A stretch of DNA of 64,000 nt, from the NCBI GenBank assembly GCA_030248215.1, contig JASANG010003610.1, positions 47,436 to 111,435 on the forward strand, written 5' to 3'. Position numbers and translations under genes: made by a program. The DNA comes from Enoplolaimus lenunculus (Eukaryota > Nematoda > Enoplea > Enoplida > Thoracostomopsidae). This document shows, in pieces, positions 37,301 to 52,300 of this stretch. Below the pieces are notes generated by a model, which saw nothing but the letters and a program-made list of their open reading frames with translations, did no database searches and was not told where the DNA came from. Within the stretch, counting starts at the first letter, position 1. The number at the start of each line of letters is the position of its first letter.

Positions 37301-40300
37301 CCCCAAAAGACTGTCCAACTATAAATACAACACCACGATCAACGTGCAGCCAGAATATTACCGATCTTATGGTATAAAACACCAGTATTTCGCGCTATAC
37401 GGTTCCACCGTTACTTTTACAAGCTTTTCCGGAATTTTCTAAGTTAATGACTTTACTTTTATTTTTGTTGAAAAAGCTTATAATTTTTCTTCGAATTTGC
37501 TGATATGCAACAGATCAGTCAGAATGAAGCGTTACATCTGATAAATGATCACCGCGAACGCCGTATATATCCATAGGTAATACGACTACATAATATTTTT
37601 TAATTTTGCATTCTCAAACAAATAGTCTCAAGCTCAGTCCCATTTTTTTTATTCACTGCTATCCCCGTCAATTTGCTGTCCAAACGGATAACACAAAAAT
37701 ACCTGAAGTTTCTCCAGCGCACGAAGCTGATTTCTTGGCCTTTGATCTCGGGGGACGATACTGGCGTTGTTCAACCATTTGTCGCCCAACCGTTCGAGCC
37801 AAAAACAGCAACGCGTGCTCTCCTCTGAAACATGGATACATGGCGTACATGAGAAATCTGGTTAAATGGCAAAAATAAGCGCCATTCACATGTAATCGCA
37901 AATTAAGTTGAAGGAAGCCTCCTCACGAAGAGCAAACTAACCTTGAGTTGGGTAACGTCACCAAATCAGTTTCGTTGAGCAACCGGTTGAGCAATTCAAG
38001 CCGCTTCGCTTGGTTACCAGCAATCAACGCTTTACATTTACACTTTTCCCAACAATCGCAATACGCGGTTGGCGAGGTTCGTTTCATTCTATAAACACAT
38101 TTTATAAACAGCACCCATACACACACCAGGGTGCAACCGGAGGTGAAAAATATGGAGCTGTGCAGCCAAGAATAATTGTAAAACTCGGCAATTAAAACTT
38201 CGCACACTGCATCCCCAAACTTACAGGCAAACGTCCTACTGGACCACACAAATTTCACAAAAATACCAAGAATAGAACTACATAAATTACCGCGACCTTC
38301 GACAAAACTTGTAGCATAGCCGGCGATTGATTTGCCGCCGAATCCGAAACAATAGTCGCGGTAGGACCCTCATACACTACTAAATTGAATGCATAGTAGA
38401 AGTTATAACTTATCCCAATGCAAAAAGCAACCAAATAATTGCCCATTTTGAAAAACTCAGCACAAAGTTTAAATTTACAAATAAATCAAGAAAAAATTTA
38501 GTTTTCGTTCTGCTTTGCATATATCCGACATCGTATGTAGTATATAATTATTCAGAGCTTAAGTTGAGATCGCTGCAAAGTAAATTGAAGTCTGATAAAG
38601 ATTTTGCACAGTACATTAGCGTCACAGAGCATAGAATTACCGACAATCATGTCCTTTGTGACAAACGGCCGCACATTCAGTACAACAACACAACGATTCC
38701 AGCAATCCACACGTTTTGCACTCGAAAATGTCCTGTAATCGAACGGCGTAGCAAGTAACAAGTGCTAATAATTAAAGCTAAATGATACTATACAAAAATT
38801 TGTAAATAAATTTGGTTTACGCTCCACACCATGTAATACGTCGCCCTTAGTGTAACAAAGTGAATGATAGCTTTTTAAGGAAGACTATGCCACTGGAAGG
38901 GCGCTATCGGAATTAAACAAACACCGGATACGGAACCGGAAAGTTAAATTGAAACGCGAGCCGCTGTTTTTTAAAGATATTCTAATAAATCTCTTGTTTT
39001 CAATAACATTGAGTTCACACTAATTAGTTCAAATATACGAATGAAAATGCCCGAAGATTCGATGAAAAAATACCTGATGAAATACCGAAACTGAATAGAT
39101 TTCACAAAAAGTGAATTCCCTGACAGATCACACATGCAGCTGTGTTAATCTTTTGATTCAAACGTGCCGCATTTCGTTTTGTTTGAAAACAAATAAAACT
39201 AAATGGTGACAGTATGAACTGAAGCCATTATTAACAATACAAATCAAATTCACCATACCAGTCATTATAAACTTATTTATCAAACTAAAACAAACAAACA
39301 AACACACACAAACAAAGAAACAAACAAACAAGCAAACAAACAAACAATCAATCAATCAATCAATCAAACAAACAAACAACCAAACACACCTGATTGATAT
39401 GTTCATCTCCGGTCCACGTGAATGAACATGTGTCGTTACACAGCAGCATGTGAAACGGTGAATCATCACGTGACTGTGCCTGTTGTATCGAGATACTATC
39501 GCCAGTTGTTGTTGTTGTTAACCATGTGCCAAATTCACTGTTTGTTGTTTTAGCCGCATCCGGGTAAATCATTGACATAATGACGTCATCTGCGCGATAC
39601 TGTGACGCGGTTGCTCGAGACAGACGTTGAGCTGTGTCGAGTAAAATGACCGCAGCTTGATAACAGCGAGACCGCACAGCGTACATAAATGGCGTTTGCG
39701 CATACGCTTCTCTGCAACAAACAAAAAGGATTGTGATCTTAAAAAATCATTGCAATGCAAATTTTCAGTTCCGCAATTCTGCTACATACATTGAAAAAGT
39801 ATCAAAGTATCTATTGGTACCTGGTTTGAAACCGCAGGGGAAAATCGTGAGTGAGGGGGCTGGAATCGAGGTCAAAAGCCCCATGGTATTGCGGATAAGA
39901 ATAGTGACGGATCCCGTCGAGTTTATAAGGTATCTGCACAAGTCCAAAATTTTTGCCTGACGCTTGCTGAACAACGCCAAACTACAGGAGCTTTCGTTAA
40001 GTTAGAATTTATTATTGCACAAACGTACTTCCCAGTTAGCAATTCCAACAAATATCCAGTCATAAACGGATTGTCACACAAAAGACGAAGGATCTGTAAC
40101 GCGTTGCGTTGCCGTTCTTTCCAGTCCGAAACAGGATTTCCTGGTTGAATTGTGTCAAATCCAGAAACGGCGGTAGATACGAACCGCTGTGATGATGCTT
40201 CATTTGAATCGCTTCCTTAAGACATTTTTAGCATTTAGTTACCATTCACACATTGGCATTACGGTAATGTTTATCAATAATTTTAATAGCAACACTCGAA

Positions 40301-43300
40301 CAAATGGGTATATTTACTGTAAACATATTACATATACCACTGGCAGTACGTTTCTCACCGAAAACAATTACAAATTTGGAGAGATTTGCACAAAATGGTA
40401 CAACTTCTGCCCCGCTGGCGAAATGCCAGTTGGGAAGTGGAATAAGGAATCACTCGTAACAACTCCAGAATCAGAAATCAAACTGGATGGTTGCGGTGCA
40501 TAACTTTAAAAAAACTTTAAAAATTTTAATTTTGAAAATCTATGTGATTGGGATCAACAATCGCGCAATGAGAAATGCACCAGTTTTGAATCTACATGTC
40601 ATTCACAAAGCTAAGTATACGATTGCTTAGATCAGGGGTCATGCATTTAAAACCAGCTACCGATAGGTTTCCAAACTGTGAAAGTTGGCACAGAAGTACA
40701 ACATGTCTAATTCGCAAAATATGCTGAATTTTAAACTTCACCGTTTAATGATTCAAAGACCACAACACCTATCAGCGACTGGTGATAGATACTAAAAACA
40801 TTAAAATTACAAGCCAACGCGTTTAAAAACCCAGACTAACTAACCAACGCCTTCATATAATTCACCGCTGCTTCGCTCAGGCGGCCACGATAACGTGGGA
40901 ATTGCAACTCCTGCTGGAGAACCGACTCCTGATGTCCTAGTTCGACTATCCGAAGCAGTTTGCACTCTTCCCGTGTCAACACTGGAACTACCCACAGATG
41001 CTCCTTTACGGCTACGTTCCGCGTTTTGTAGCGAATTGTGAGCACTCACTGCAAACTCCATTAAGTCAGACATATTAATTGACGAGCTGAAACATTAAAA
41101 GTATCATTTTCAAATAACATAATTTAATGTATATGTCGTAGGCCAATCTGCTACTCAGGCCAATCACTAATCGGCCTAAATAGCAATGAGGCCTGTGCTA
41201 AACTGCTATTAAACTAACGGACCAAAAGATTTGATTATTTGTACAGACGCAATACCTTTAAGCAATCAACGTTGGTATTACATCACTGTTGTTTTGCGAA
41301 ATCTCAAAACATTCAACATTCGGTATTTTACGTACAAGTTTGCCTGAGAACTACTGAACGTACAATATTTCTTATAAGCTAAGTGCCACGAAGAACACAA
41401 TATAATGACAACCATAAACCTTAGTCATCCATTTCTTGCCATGAGCTCTATTTATTATACAATATTAAAACCAAGAGTGGACAATCGCTATTTAACAAGA
41501 GTTTCCAACTGGGCACATTCTGCGTAGAAAAGAATGCACTCGGCACACGTTGCGTTTTTACCCCACCCCCCTTTATTTAGAGGGGGGTACAACCGGTGAG
41601 AACCATGGCACTTTATGTATTCGGCATCAAATATGCTCCCATCAGCACCCAATGGTACATTTTTTACCATGCAGGGGACCCCAAGAGTTGCACACTTTTG
41701 TTATGATCCACTCTTGGTAAAATCCATATTTCTTGAAAAATCTCTAACGCATATGTCTCACAAAGACAAAAGTCATAACTCTAAGCTCATCATGCTTTAC
41801 GCATTAGTCATTTTCTGTTATATGCGTATTACTGACCATATTATGTCATCATCCACACCAAAATAAGTTATACTCTGGGGCGTACCCTCTAGCCAGGAAT
41901 TCCCCAAAAAAGTGGAAGTTACGTTCTGTTATACAAATTTCGAAGGCGTCCCGGTTTCTTATATTACAACTTCACCTTGGCTATCAACCGATGAAGCCCT
42001 TTTTATAATACATACCTTCTTGCAGCAATCAATTGCTCCCACTGCGAATCACAGAGCGCTCGGGCGGCCTCTGCCGATAGCACACCGGCAGCGTCACTGC
42101 TACCACCAGACCCTGTCGCCCCATATCTACTGCTAGTTGTATTTTTATCTTGACCTCCGCTGTTACTGTCACCAGCGGTTGTTGACCGAACCGTTCCACC
42201 ACCACCCGTAGCGCTGCTACTACCGGTGCATCCGACATCAGATAGCGGCGGTTCTGAGACACCACTACCACTGCTGATAACAGAATCGATTGATTCGCGA
42301 TTCGACGGTGGAATTGCCATGGCAACTGTCGCGTGAATAATGTTACGATTGCCGTCAATGCGTGCGAGCAATATTTCACGTTGTGCTCGATCTGGATCTG
42401 TATATAAAGCAAAAACGCTACATATTTGCAACACAATATAGCGTTTATTAAATATATTAAGATGTTTTGAAATAAGTACTACAAAAATACAGATAATTGG
42501 CAGGATGCAATACGGGTCCGCCATTTGGCCCAAGTACAACCTCGCTGGGTCAAACTCTCACGTTTCGCTACTGTACGAAACGTAACTAAGTATAGTGAAG
42601 CAATATAACACAAACCGCTTGAACACTGCTAAAACCGCAACAATTTTTTGCTTGCATAGTTCAAAATCTTAAAATAAAAAACTTTTTGATACTACATCCG
42701 AATTTTCAAAGCTAGGAATTTAATAATATAGTGATATAAATTCCAAACTAAAACTAAAACAATAATATCTTCAAACTAGCAGACTGTGCATTCAAAAAAT
42801 CAAAATCATTGTGGTTTAATCTTACGTTTTAATTGATTTCGCCACAACATTTTAAAGTTACTTTTGTGCATACCTTACTACTACAGATGATTTCAACTCA
42901 AGTAAAAACACATTTTTATTACACTCAGTCATACACACAAAAAGTTGCATCTTACTTTTTTCACTTTCCAATTCAGCAAGAAACTTTTGGACCATCGCAA
43001 CGTCGCAATGCAGAATGTAAGACATCAAAGCTGGGCTCTGAAAATAAAATATAAAATTACGTTGAATATCATTTCAAAATACAAATTGAAACAAGTCTCA
43101 TTCACACATTCTAGATTTTACAGAAAACACTTGCACGCGCTAGTTGCATTTATCACTTTCGAAACGTCGTACACAAAATCTAAGGTTATTGTGTCATTTA
43201 ACTCAAATCTTGATGATATAGAATACATTTTGTTCACTATCACCCCAACACACTATTACATAACACGTTCCGCGTTTACTTCAAACACAGCAACAGCGAC

Positions 43301-46300
43301 TGCAGCAAGGCCAACACCGCCACTTGTGTCTCGAGAGGGCGCTTTTCGCGACCCACTCGGACCAGAATAGCTGTTGTCACTAGTAGCAACAGACAACGGA
43401 GGATGGTGAAGACCAATAGCAATTCCAGATGACGGTGGCAGTCCAAGGGACAACGGGTCACGAACACCGCTTTGACGATCATAAACTAACGGATATACAC
43501 ATCCATTGCCGTCGATGATCACTCCGATGTTATCCTGACAATATGAAAAATTACTTTGCTACTTTGCTAAAAAAATTCGCAACAAGGGTATGCGTACTAT
43601 CGATACCATGGCGAACGTCCAATGTTACTTATACGGCCGTAACTAAAGCTTAACAATATTCATCGGCTTAAGCACTGGAAAATAATAGCCTAAGCCAAAA
43701 CAAAAAATTTAGCTTAAAGCCTAAGCCTACTCTTTTGTACTCCCACTAGAAAACGGGACAGCACTAAAATTAACGTGGGCTAATACAATATTTCCAATAA
43801 CACTACTGATTGCAGCGCTAGCAATAATTCTAAAACGTGGCCCAATTTTTTTCACCTGGAATCGTATAGGAATAGCTTTACATTTAATAGTAATGTCAGT
43901 ATCATTTTTGAAGTTTAGGCATAAACTAAAGCAGAGTTGCTAAAATATCACAAAACGTTTTTCCATAAGTTTTACGCATCTGCTGTTATAACTTTTGATG
44001 AGGTTTCTTAAACTTGAATCTTAACCATCCCTTACTTTCCGCCGATCCAAACTTTACTGACAATACAAAAATCATTGTTTCTTTTAAACCGACTATTCGT
44101 TATAAAGGATCAAAACATTAAAACAAACTGTAAGTTATACTTCTCCATAATTGACAATTTTTGGATTACACGCTTTCGTGCCCAAAAATGCTGAGGCAGT
44201 TGTGGAAAACACCGACTCCGACACTGTTTTTCCGCTCAAGCTGCATCGAATTAAGCTCATTCTGTTCAGTGACGCGCGATTGCAAAGCAGTTGAATTCCT
44301 AAAACGTTTTTTGCAAACAATAATCCAGATTTTTCTAATAAAATCAACTTTAACGCACTATTTAAAACTGCATAGAAAATGGTAGATACTATACCCTTAA
44401 ATGAAGTGGAATGAGTAAGGGTGGTGCTATACCTTTGGTTACGTCCGGCGCCGTCCGTCACCGTGCAGCACCGAAAATCACCGTGCGGTATTGTACATGA
44501 ATTGTTCATGTGGTGCGGTATTGTACATGAATTGTTCATGTGCGATATCGTATGGTGACGGACGGCCCGCACGACAAGTATAGCGCCACCCTAACTATAG
44601 AAAAATCGATCATACAAAGTTACAATAACGAAAGCACCCAGTCTGCTTCACAATTAACTGCTATTTATTTCGCTCATTGCGAGTAATAAACACTGCGCAA
44701 AATGGCGTATTTGTCCATAAATAATAGAGTTATCTTATACTTTCCAGCATAAATATCGGGCACTGCAGAATACTGGAGCCAGTTGGATCCAGTATACTCT
44801 GCTAGTGAGTACCGCCACAGTTACACACTTACCTTGACAATCAGCTGCAACATCAACAACACCTCTTCCGCGTCGAGGCAACCCAATCCGCGTCGGTTCA
44901 CGACGAACAATTTCAGGCGACGCAACACGAGCCAATGAATTCGCAGCTGTTGCTGCTGCAGTTGAAGTGTTGCCAGTGGCAGTTGCAGAACAATTTCCCT
45001 GGTCGCGCTGCGGTGGTTTCAGTGCTTGCAACTCATCGATTCGTAACAATCGACACGACATCAACAATGATTTCGGATCGCTCAGTGTCGTTCTGTTGTC
45101 TGAAAAGTTGCCGCCGTTGCCGGTAATGGTGTCACTACGCTGCGGTGCTGAATGATCGAACGCAACTGCACAATAAGCGCCGTCAATCTAAAAATACAAC
45201 AACAATAACTGTAATGCTGCACACCGAAATGTGATTGGCTATCACTTGTTGCTGGACAGTCAATTGCTATTAACTATACCGATATCGAATAAACATGAAC
45301 TGAAATTTGAGACAATTTTCATCCCAGAACTACTGTTTTAGCTTTGAGAAATAAAGAAAACCGTGCCTAATACCATGTTTTACTTAGGGTGGCGCTACAC
45401 TTTTGATGTCGTTCGGCGCCGTCTAGTGTCGTACGCACATTACTCACCTACAATACCGTATCGTGACGGACGGCGCCGCACAAGTCTAGCGCCATCCTTC
45501 AGGGTGCAACCGGAATTACAATTTACCGGAACCGGAACCGGAATTTGAAAATTTTACCGGAACCGGAACCGGAAAGTGAAAAATGCATTTCACCAAAAAT
45601 TTCATTTTAATCTTATTTTTTTGCTCTATTATTTGTGAAATAACCTTAGTCGAACATAGGTATTTATTTTATTTGTTGTATTTTAGATTTTCGTCGTCGA
45701 CTGAAGTGAAATCCACCATTAATGGCTTATATTCGGAATACAAGTGGCTTTCTAAAGAGATTCTTAAAGATTAGCAAAGTTAAAAAAACGGCCAAATTAT
45801 AACACCGGAATTTTTAAATCCGGTAAAAATTTACCGGAACCGGAACCGGAAGGTGAAAAAATGCCGGAACCGGAATTCCGGTTGCACCCTGCCATCCTTA
45901 TTAAAACCAGACTTTAAGCACGGTTTTGAAGTTTTCTCAAAAATAAAACAATAATTCTGGGATGAAAATTGTCTCAAATTCCAGTTCACGTTTATGAGAC
46001 ATCGGTATACTTAATAGCAATTTATTGTAATGATAAACAAAACAGTAACGAAATTTTTGTAGACTTCTATTCGAATCTTAAACCCTGAAGTGAAAATATA
46101 CTATCAAATTTAGCGAATTGCACCACAGTCTATACTCATTCTAATTAAAGTTCGACTGGATATCCGTAGTTAAAATTAGTACTTGAATATTCTGATCCGT
46201 TTCCGATATGGTTGTTTCTGTATGAACGCTGATGGTAATACGCAACGCTAGCATTGTTACGTTCTGCACCGATACGCTAACGATATATTTACCCACAGCT

Positions 46301-49300
46301 GTGCAGACATTGTGTGATTTCGCCAAACACCACACAATAACCGCATATTCCCCCAAAACCAAATATTTTCAAAGCAAACGTACCATAACTACTGTACCGA
46401 TTACAGCCGGGTGGACATCATCAACAAAATGAACATCTTTCAGACTCCACGCTTCTTCTTTGGTCGACGTCGATGGCAACAGCTGAGAAGATTCGCTTCC
46501 TCCACTACGGGTCAATTCGCTAGAGCTGGCCGTTGTTGCGCCGATACTGAACCCGATACCAGTCATACTGTTGCTACTACTGTCACCACTAAGATCATCG
46601 CGTGCACTCGCGGTTCGTTTGCGCCGCACTAAAAACATTGTAATCGCGTAGATTATTGTCAAAACGACAAATATGTCTGACAAATATCAATTATCAATTC
46701 TTTACAATTATTTAGCCGTCGTCGCCATCTGTCAAAGCACGGCATTGTACGCTAATTGTGTACTGCACAATCAGGGTGCAAAGCGGAACTGGATTATACC
46801 GGAATCGGAACAGCAAAGTAATACCGGAATCGGAACTACAAATTTTATGACAATATGGATAATTTGTATTAACAAGTATAATATTGATTTAAGGTTTCTG
46901 TTGGCCGCCTACAATTCTCAAAAACGTCGCACAAGCAAATTGGCAATCATTTTTTGGCTTCGTAAAACTAAACTACAAACAATTATTGATAAGTTAACTC
47001 ATCGAAAACAATTTAAAGTTTTATACAACAAATCACAACAAGTAGACCTAACATTAAAATGTGGAAATTCCGATTCCGATTGATTGTGCAATCGGAATCG
47101 GAACTCGTTTTGAATCGGGATTCTAATCGGAATCGGAATTCCCATTGCACCCTGTCTACAATGGCTAACGGCGTCGGTTGACGTTAAAATTTTTAAAAAT
47201 TATGGCGCCACCAGCGCTGCTGGCCGGCACCTTATGGCATGGGAATAACCAAAAACTATAGCTCCACCCTTGTCCTCATTCGACGTTTCAAACTCCAGTA
47301 CACAACGAAAACCACAACTTCGTTAAAAACCAATCATTTTGTATCCACAATAACAAAAAATCTGACTACGCTTACCTTCAGGTAGGCCGCCTTTTAGCAC
47401 GCTACTACAAACATCACTCTCTGTACCACGATTGATTTGTCCACTAGCCACAGCGCTCCTAAAAACATTCTTTATCATCTCGATAACCGAAGCGTGAATT
47501 CAACAATCCCGACATGTATTAAACTGTAAGTTTGGACCGGGCACAAAGTTTGTGATTTTTTCGAACAAATGCTATTCGGATATTTTTTATTATAAGAATG
47601 AAATTTGTATTTTTTATTTATTTCGAAAATATATTTAACAAACCACTAAGCATTTACTAATTAAGCAAATAACACACACAACCAGACAAATAACGATTGC
47701 AACACGTTACCATTACACAGACATCACATTTCATAAATTGAACGGCGTTCTGCAACCTGCATTTTTCAATTCAAACATAAAATATTTTGAACTTAGCACC
47801 GATAACCCTAAACTGCACTGTAATACAAATCTCCACGGACTGAAAATGTCGATAAAAACGTTTTCATATCTAACACAGCAAGACAAATTGTAATATAACC
47901 GTTTTTATTTCAGTTTAAAACAATCTGCTATCCACCAAAACATCGTGAATCCGCTTATAATACAACCCAGTATCGCACAATAGTCTATCACATACATGCT
48001 CTCAACAGTGACAGGCGTTGGATTAACAATACGAAACCGGCACGTTTCAGACAAAGTCCAAGCCGCTTCCATTAGCGTTCCCAATTGCGGATAGCCGTTC
48101 ACAAGAGTATACGCTAGACTTCCGATTTGATACAAAGGGTTCGCACGCAAACGCACCTAGAATACAGAAAGAATATATTACATTACAATAAATTTAGGTC
48201 CAGGTCTCTACACGATATGCAATACAGCTATTAGCGCACATAGCACCTGTCACCAGCAAGGTGGCAACAAAAGTTCGGAATCGATTTGGTAAACATTGAC
48301 TACTGGATTCAGAAGTGAAATAGCCGAATCCAACAATGTTCGGCAATATATACGTTTAAAAGTTATGCGGCTAGCATTGCATGCTATTCTGAAGCAAAGT
48401 GTCAATATATCGGAACTTTGCGAAATACAAAGTACGGATTCAGATTCGGCAAATTAGCAATGGATTCAGATTAGGTCAAATCAAGTAGATTCCTTGTCAC
48501 AATGATCACTAGCTATCAAAAATTCGCACAGAAAAAAGGTAAATTGAATGCAAAACGATATACTGGATTTCTTATCTCCTCAGTTTGCTGTTTCGAAAGC
48601 TATGAGCTATCATCACTGGCAATAAATGTGATATAAACATTTAAGAATACCGGGCACAGATCGTGCGTTTACAACTAAATCTAGGGCCTATATTCGCAAA
48701 AACGTATAGTACCTGTCAGCAGTTATAGATAAATTTCCAAACTGACGAGCACACGTAGTTATGTATCTAGAAATTTGCGCATTAGTGGTGTATGCCAAAT
48801 TCGATGAATGTGATAATTTCGACGCTCATACGAAACCTATCACCAACTGCAAATAGGTGCTACACACATTTGTGAACACGTGCTCACAAATCAAGAAACG
48901 TTTCTCGATTTTCATCATGGAAGATAAACTACATACAAACTGAAATAAAATGACTAAAACATAAGAAAACACGTTGCAATTTCAGAATAATACACAACCT
49001 TTGATCCGAAGGTAATTTCTTGGGAGTCGAACGTCACATGCTTTTTAACACGCGATTTTGCCTTCTCCCACGCTCTCCAACGTTCTGTAACTGGCATTAT
49101 TCCCCTAAAACAATACAATATCGTACATGATGAGAAAAGACATAAATCAAAAACAGACATGTGTTTTATATAAAACAAAATATATACAAATAAATGACAT
49201 TTTAAACATCATCACAACACATCTACAAGACTTACCACCAAAAAGCAGTTGAAGCGTCGTGAGTGACAGCAAGTGAATACAACGAAGTTGAACGAACTAC

Positions 49301-52300
49301 GAAATTTGTTGTTCCAGAAAAGGGTGTGGAAGTTGTCAATGAAGGACCGCCTTCTCCAATTGATGACTGTTGTTGACCAGACGACAATCCTCCACTACCA
49401 ACCAGTGACACTAACCGCAGATCAAGTTGGCGAGCAATTTCAGCACCCAAACTTTCATCGGTCATGGATGCAACCTGTAAAACAAAAATTCTGAATTCCT
49501 TTATTAAAATTCTATTAATAAGAACAAAACTTAACGCTGAGACTTTGACCCATGGTGGCACCGAATCCGAATCCATTGCTAATTTGCCGAATCCAAATCT
49601 TGCATGTTGCAAATTTCAGTTATATCTATAACTTGTTTCAGAATATCAACGCAATGACAGCCGCATAATTATAATTAAACGTTAATATATTTCGTGCCCC
49701 ATCTCAGTTTTGAGATTTGTGATCTGAAACACAATATTTTTAATTAAGACAAGTTGTTTAAAATTTTTATTGTTCAAAACTAAAAACATATTGCCGAACA
49801 AGCAAATATTCAAGGTGGTTTATTAGCACGCACATCTCCTCAGTTTGTTGATGTTTCTTGTTCCCTCCAGTTGTTGCAATTACAATACCTTATTCGAAGC
49901 AGTCAAAAACGTTGTCCGTAGCATGCAACTGTCCATAGTTTTGATTACTTCGTTTTCACCAAATCCGAGAATTGCAGCTCGGAAATGAACTTGCAACGCT
50001 TGTGAATCCTAAAACAACGTGGTAAAAACGACAACTCAGTAACAACGAAATGGTTTAAGTATGATATTTAAACAACGAAACCAATATGCCGGCGGGGTTT
50101 TGCAATAAATTTTTTCGTTCCCTAAAACAAAACAACTGATTTTCTTTCATTTCACCGATTTAGTAAAACCGCACATTCTTTTACTCGCCTGCTGAGCAGA
50201 AACGCAGCGAAACAAATGCCACGGCTTCTAGCTAAAGCCCGTCCACAAAACAAGACATGTGATATCAAAATTGATTATAATTAACAGGACTCTGTCTGGT
50301 GGAGGATGGGTGACCCACCCCACACAGCTTTTTTTGTCAGCAGGTTACTAGGGGGACATCATCATAATAACTTGGATTAGGCTTAGGTATACGCTAATTC
50401 TTACACTTAGGTTTACGCTAAGGCTTAAGAATATGCTTACACTCCTGTTACAACCCTGTACTATACATTAACCCAATTTTATAACGTGCTGAAACCCTAG
50501 AATATAGCCCAAATACACCACACAAAAAACTGATATCTGACTTTTATGTTTGTTCACGTTAATAATGACCTAATGTAGTAATCCTATCTGGTTATTGCCA
50601 AACATGTTGTTAAATGATCCTAGACGTGCATATTGCACAGTGAAAGTTAGCTCTAGAATATATAAACGTATAGAAATTCTTCCTGGTTCAAGCTGGGAGC
50701 AAGACCCTTCAATAAAATAGAAAGAGAGAAATCAGACTAAAATCAAAACAACTTTAGATCGAACTAGAAATATCACTGTACAAACTAAAATAACTTGTAA
50801 TCTTCGTATCAAATCAAAAATAACATCAACTACGACATACATCACTGCTACGAGGCGGCAAAGCCGCTGACCATCGCCAGCCAAATAACCGTCCTCGAGT
50901 GTCGATCGCAAGCATTTCTGAATACGTCGCCGAGATTTGTGTAAATTTTACGTCTGTTTCACGCTGAAAAAATCAATGATAACAAAATTATAAATTTGCA
51001 AAAACGGCCTGCTGCAACCTTTAACAAAACAATTTACAATTTCCAGATTTGCAAAACACGTGTAGAATTTACACGACATCAAACGCCGCGCGTAAACTCA
51101 CCTAATTTCCCACTCCTCTTGGTAATGTACGTAGGACTTGCTTGCCTCCTCACTCACACCAACAGCCTTAGGAAACCCCCCAACCTGGCAAGGCAGCAAC
51201 AGTCAACCTACTTCATTCCAAAAATCCAACCGTTCACCAGGAACAATAGGGCTGAGCGCTCCGGCCGTTCCAGATTCTGTTTTTGCAGTGGTATCGGTTG
51301 CATTCTTGTCCGTCATCAAAGCGCCACCGCTCGCGGAGTTTCCTGCTGGTTCTGACGCGTGATCTTTGTCTACAAACAACAAGTACAGAAATGTTTGCAT
51401 GTTCAATTGTAATTAATGAGGAATTAGAACATTTTGTGCAAAGTAAGGCAGCAATATGTTATCCAAATTCTGGAAGCTAAAAACGCACATTGTAAATATG
51501 TCGTGTTCTGAATGAATAACCTATCTTCCCCAGCTGGCACCTGGGCCGTCACAAAATATTGAATTATACACCGAATGGAACAGCCAAAACAGATACTGCA
51601 AGGCAAACTGAACCTTGTTCAGGAACGTAAAAATCAACCAAGATTTTGATGCAATAAAACGACTGACTGATCGTTTATTATTGCGCGAGTATGAAGTAGT
51701 ACAGCAAGTAGTATTTCTGACAGCCAAATTCAGTTGTTCAGGACAAGAATATGCAAAACAAATAACTGTGTACTCTTGTTTACTATATACAACTCATATT
51801 TTATTTCAATAGCTTGTATAAGTAGGAAGACACTGTCATATGATCATATTTGAGATACCTCGTTCAGACATACGCTTTCGTATACCAGCCAGGCCAAATA
51901 CTTCATCCGAATAAATTGCGTCGCCATCCACAATAATGCTCGAATGCTCAAGTCCAGCATCTAACAAGTTGATAAGTTCTTCTGCAACACAAGAACAACA
52001 ATAAAAAAATTTACACCAAATATTTTTTCAAATAACCGCAATGAAACTTAACAGTATACACTGCAAGCAAGTTTCGAACATAATTTATTAGACATTGGGG
52101 TTTCAGCGGTCAAACATTGGGAATTTTTATACCCTCACGCTTTTCTTAAACTCCTGGCTGCGCAGATAGGGTACCTGGCAAGTACGACTCAGCAGCAGAC
52201 GCATCATCAACATCGTCGCCATCCTCGTCGTCTCGACTCAACAAATTGTTAACCGCCTGATTAACATCGAGTGCAGTTCGTTGCAGCTCACGCACAATAA

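Noticed and set aside
44135-44572. 145-codon minus-strand frame starting in the MITE at 44419
   Set aside because: Only the part from 44261 to 44141 is UBR5 exon 16; the upstream part is transposon and intron read through without a stop.
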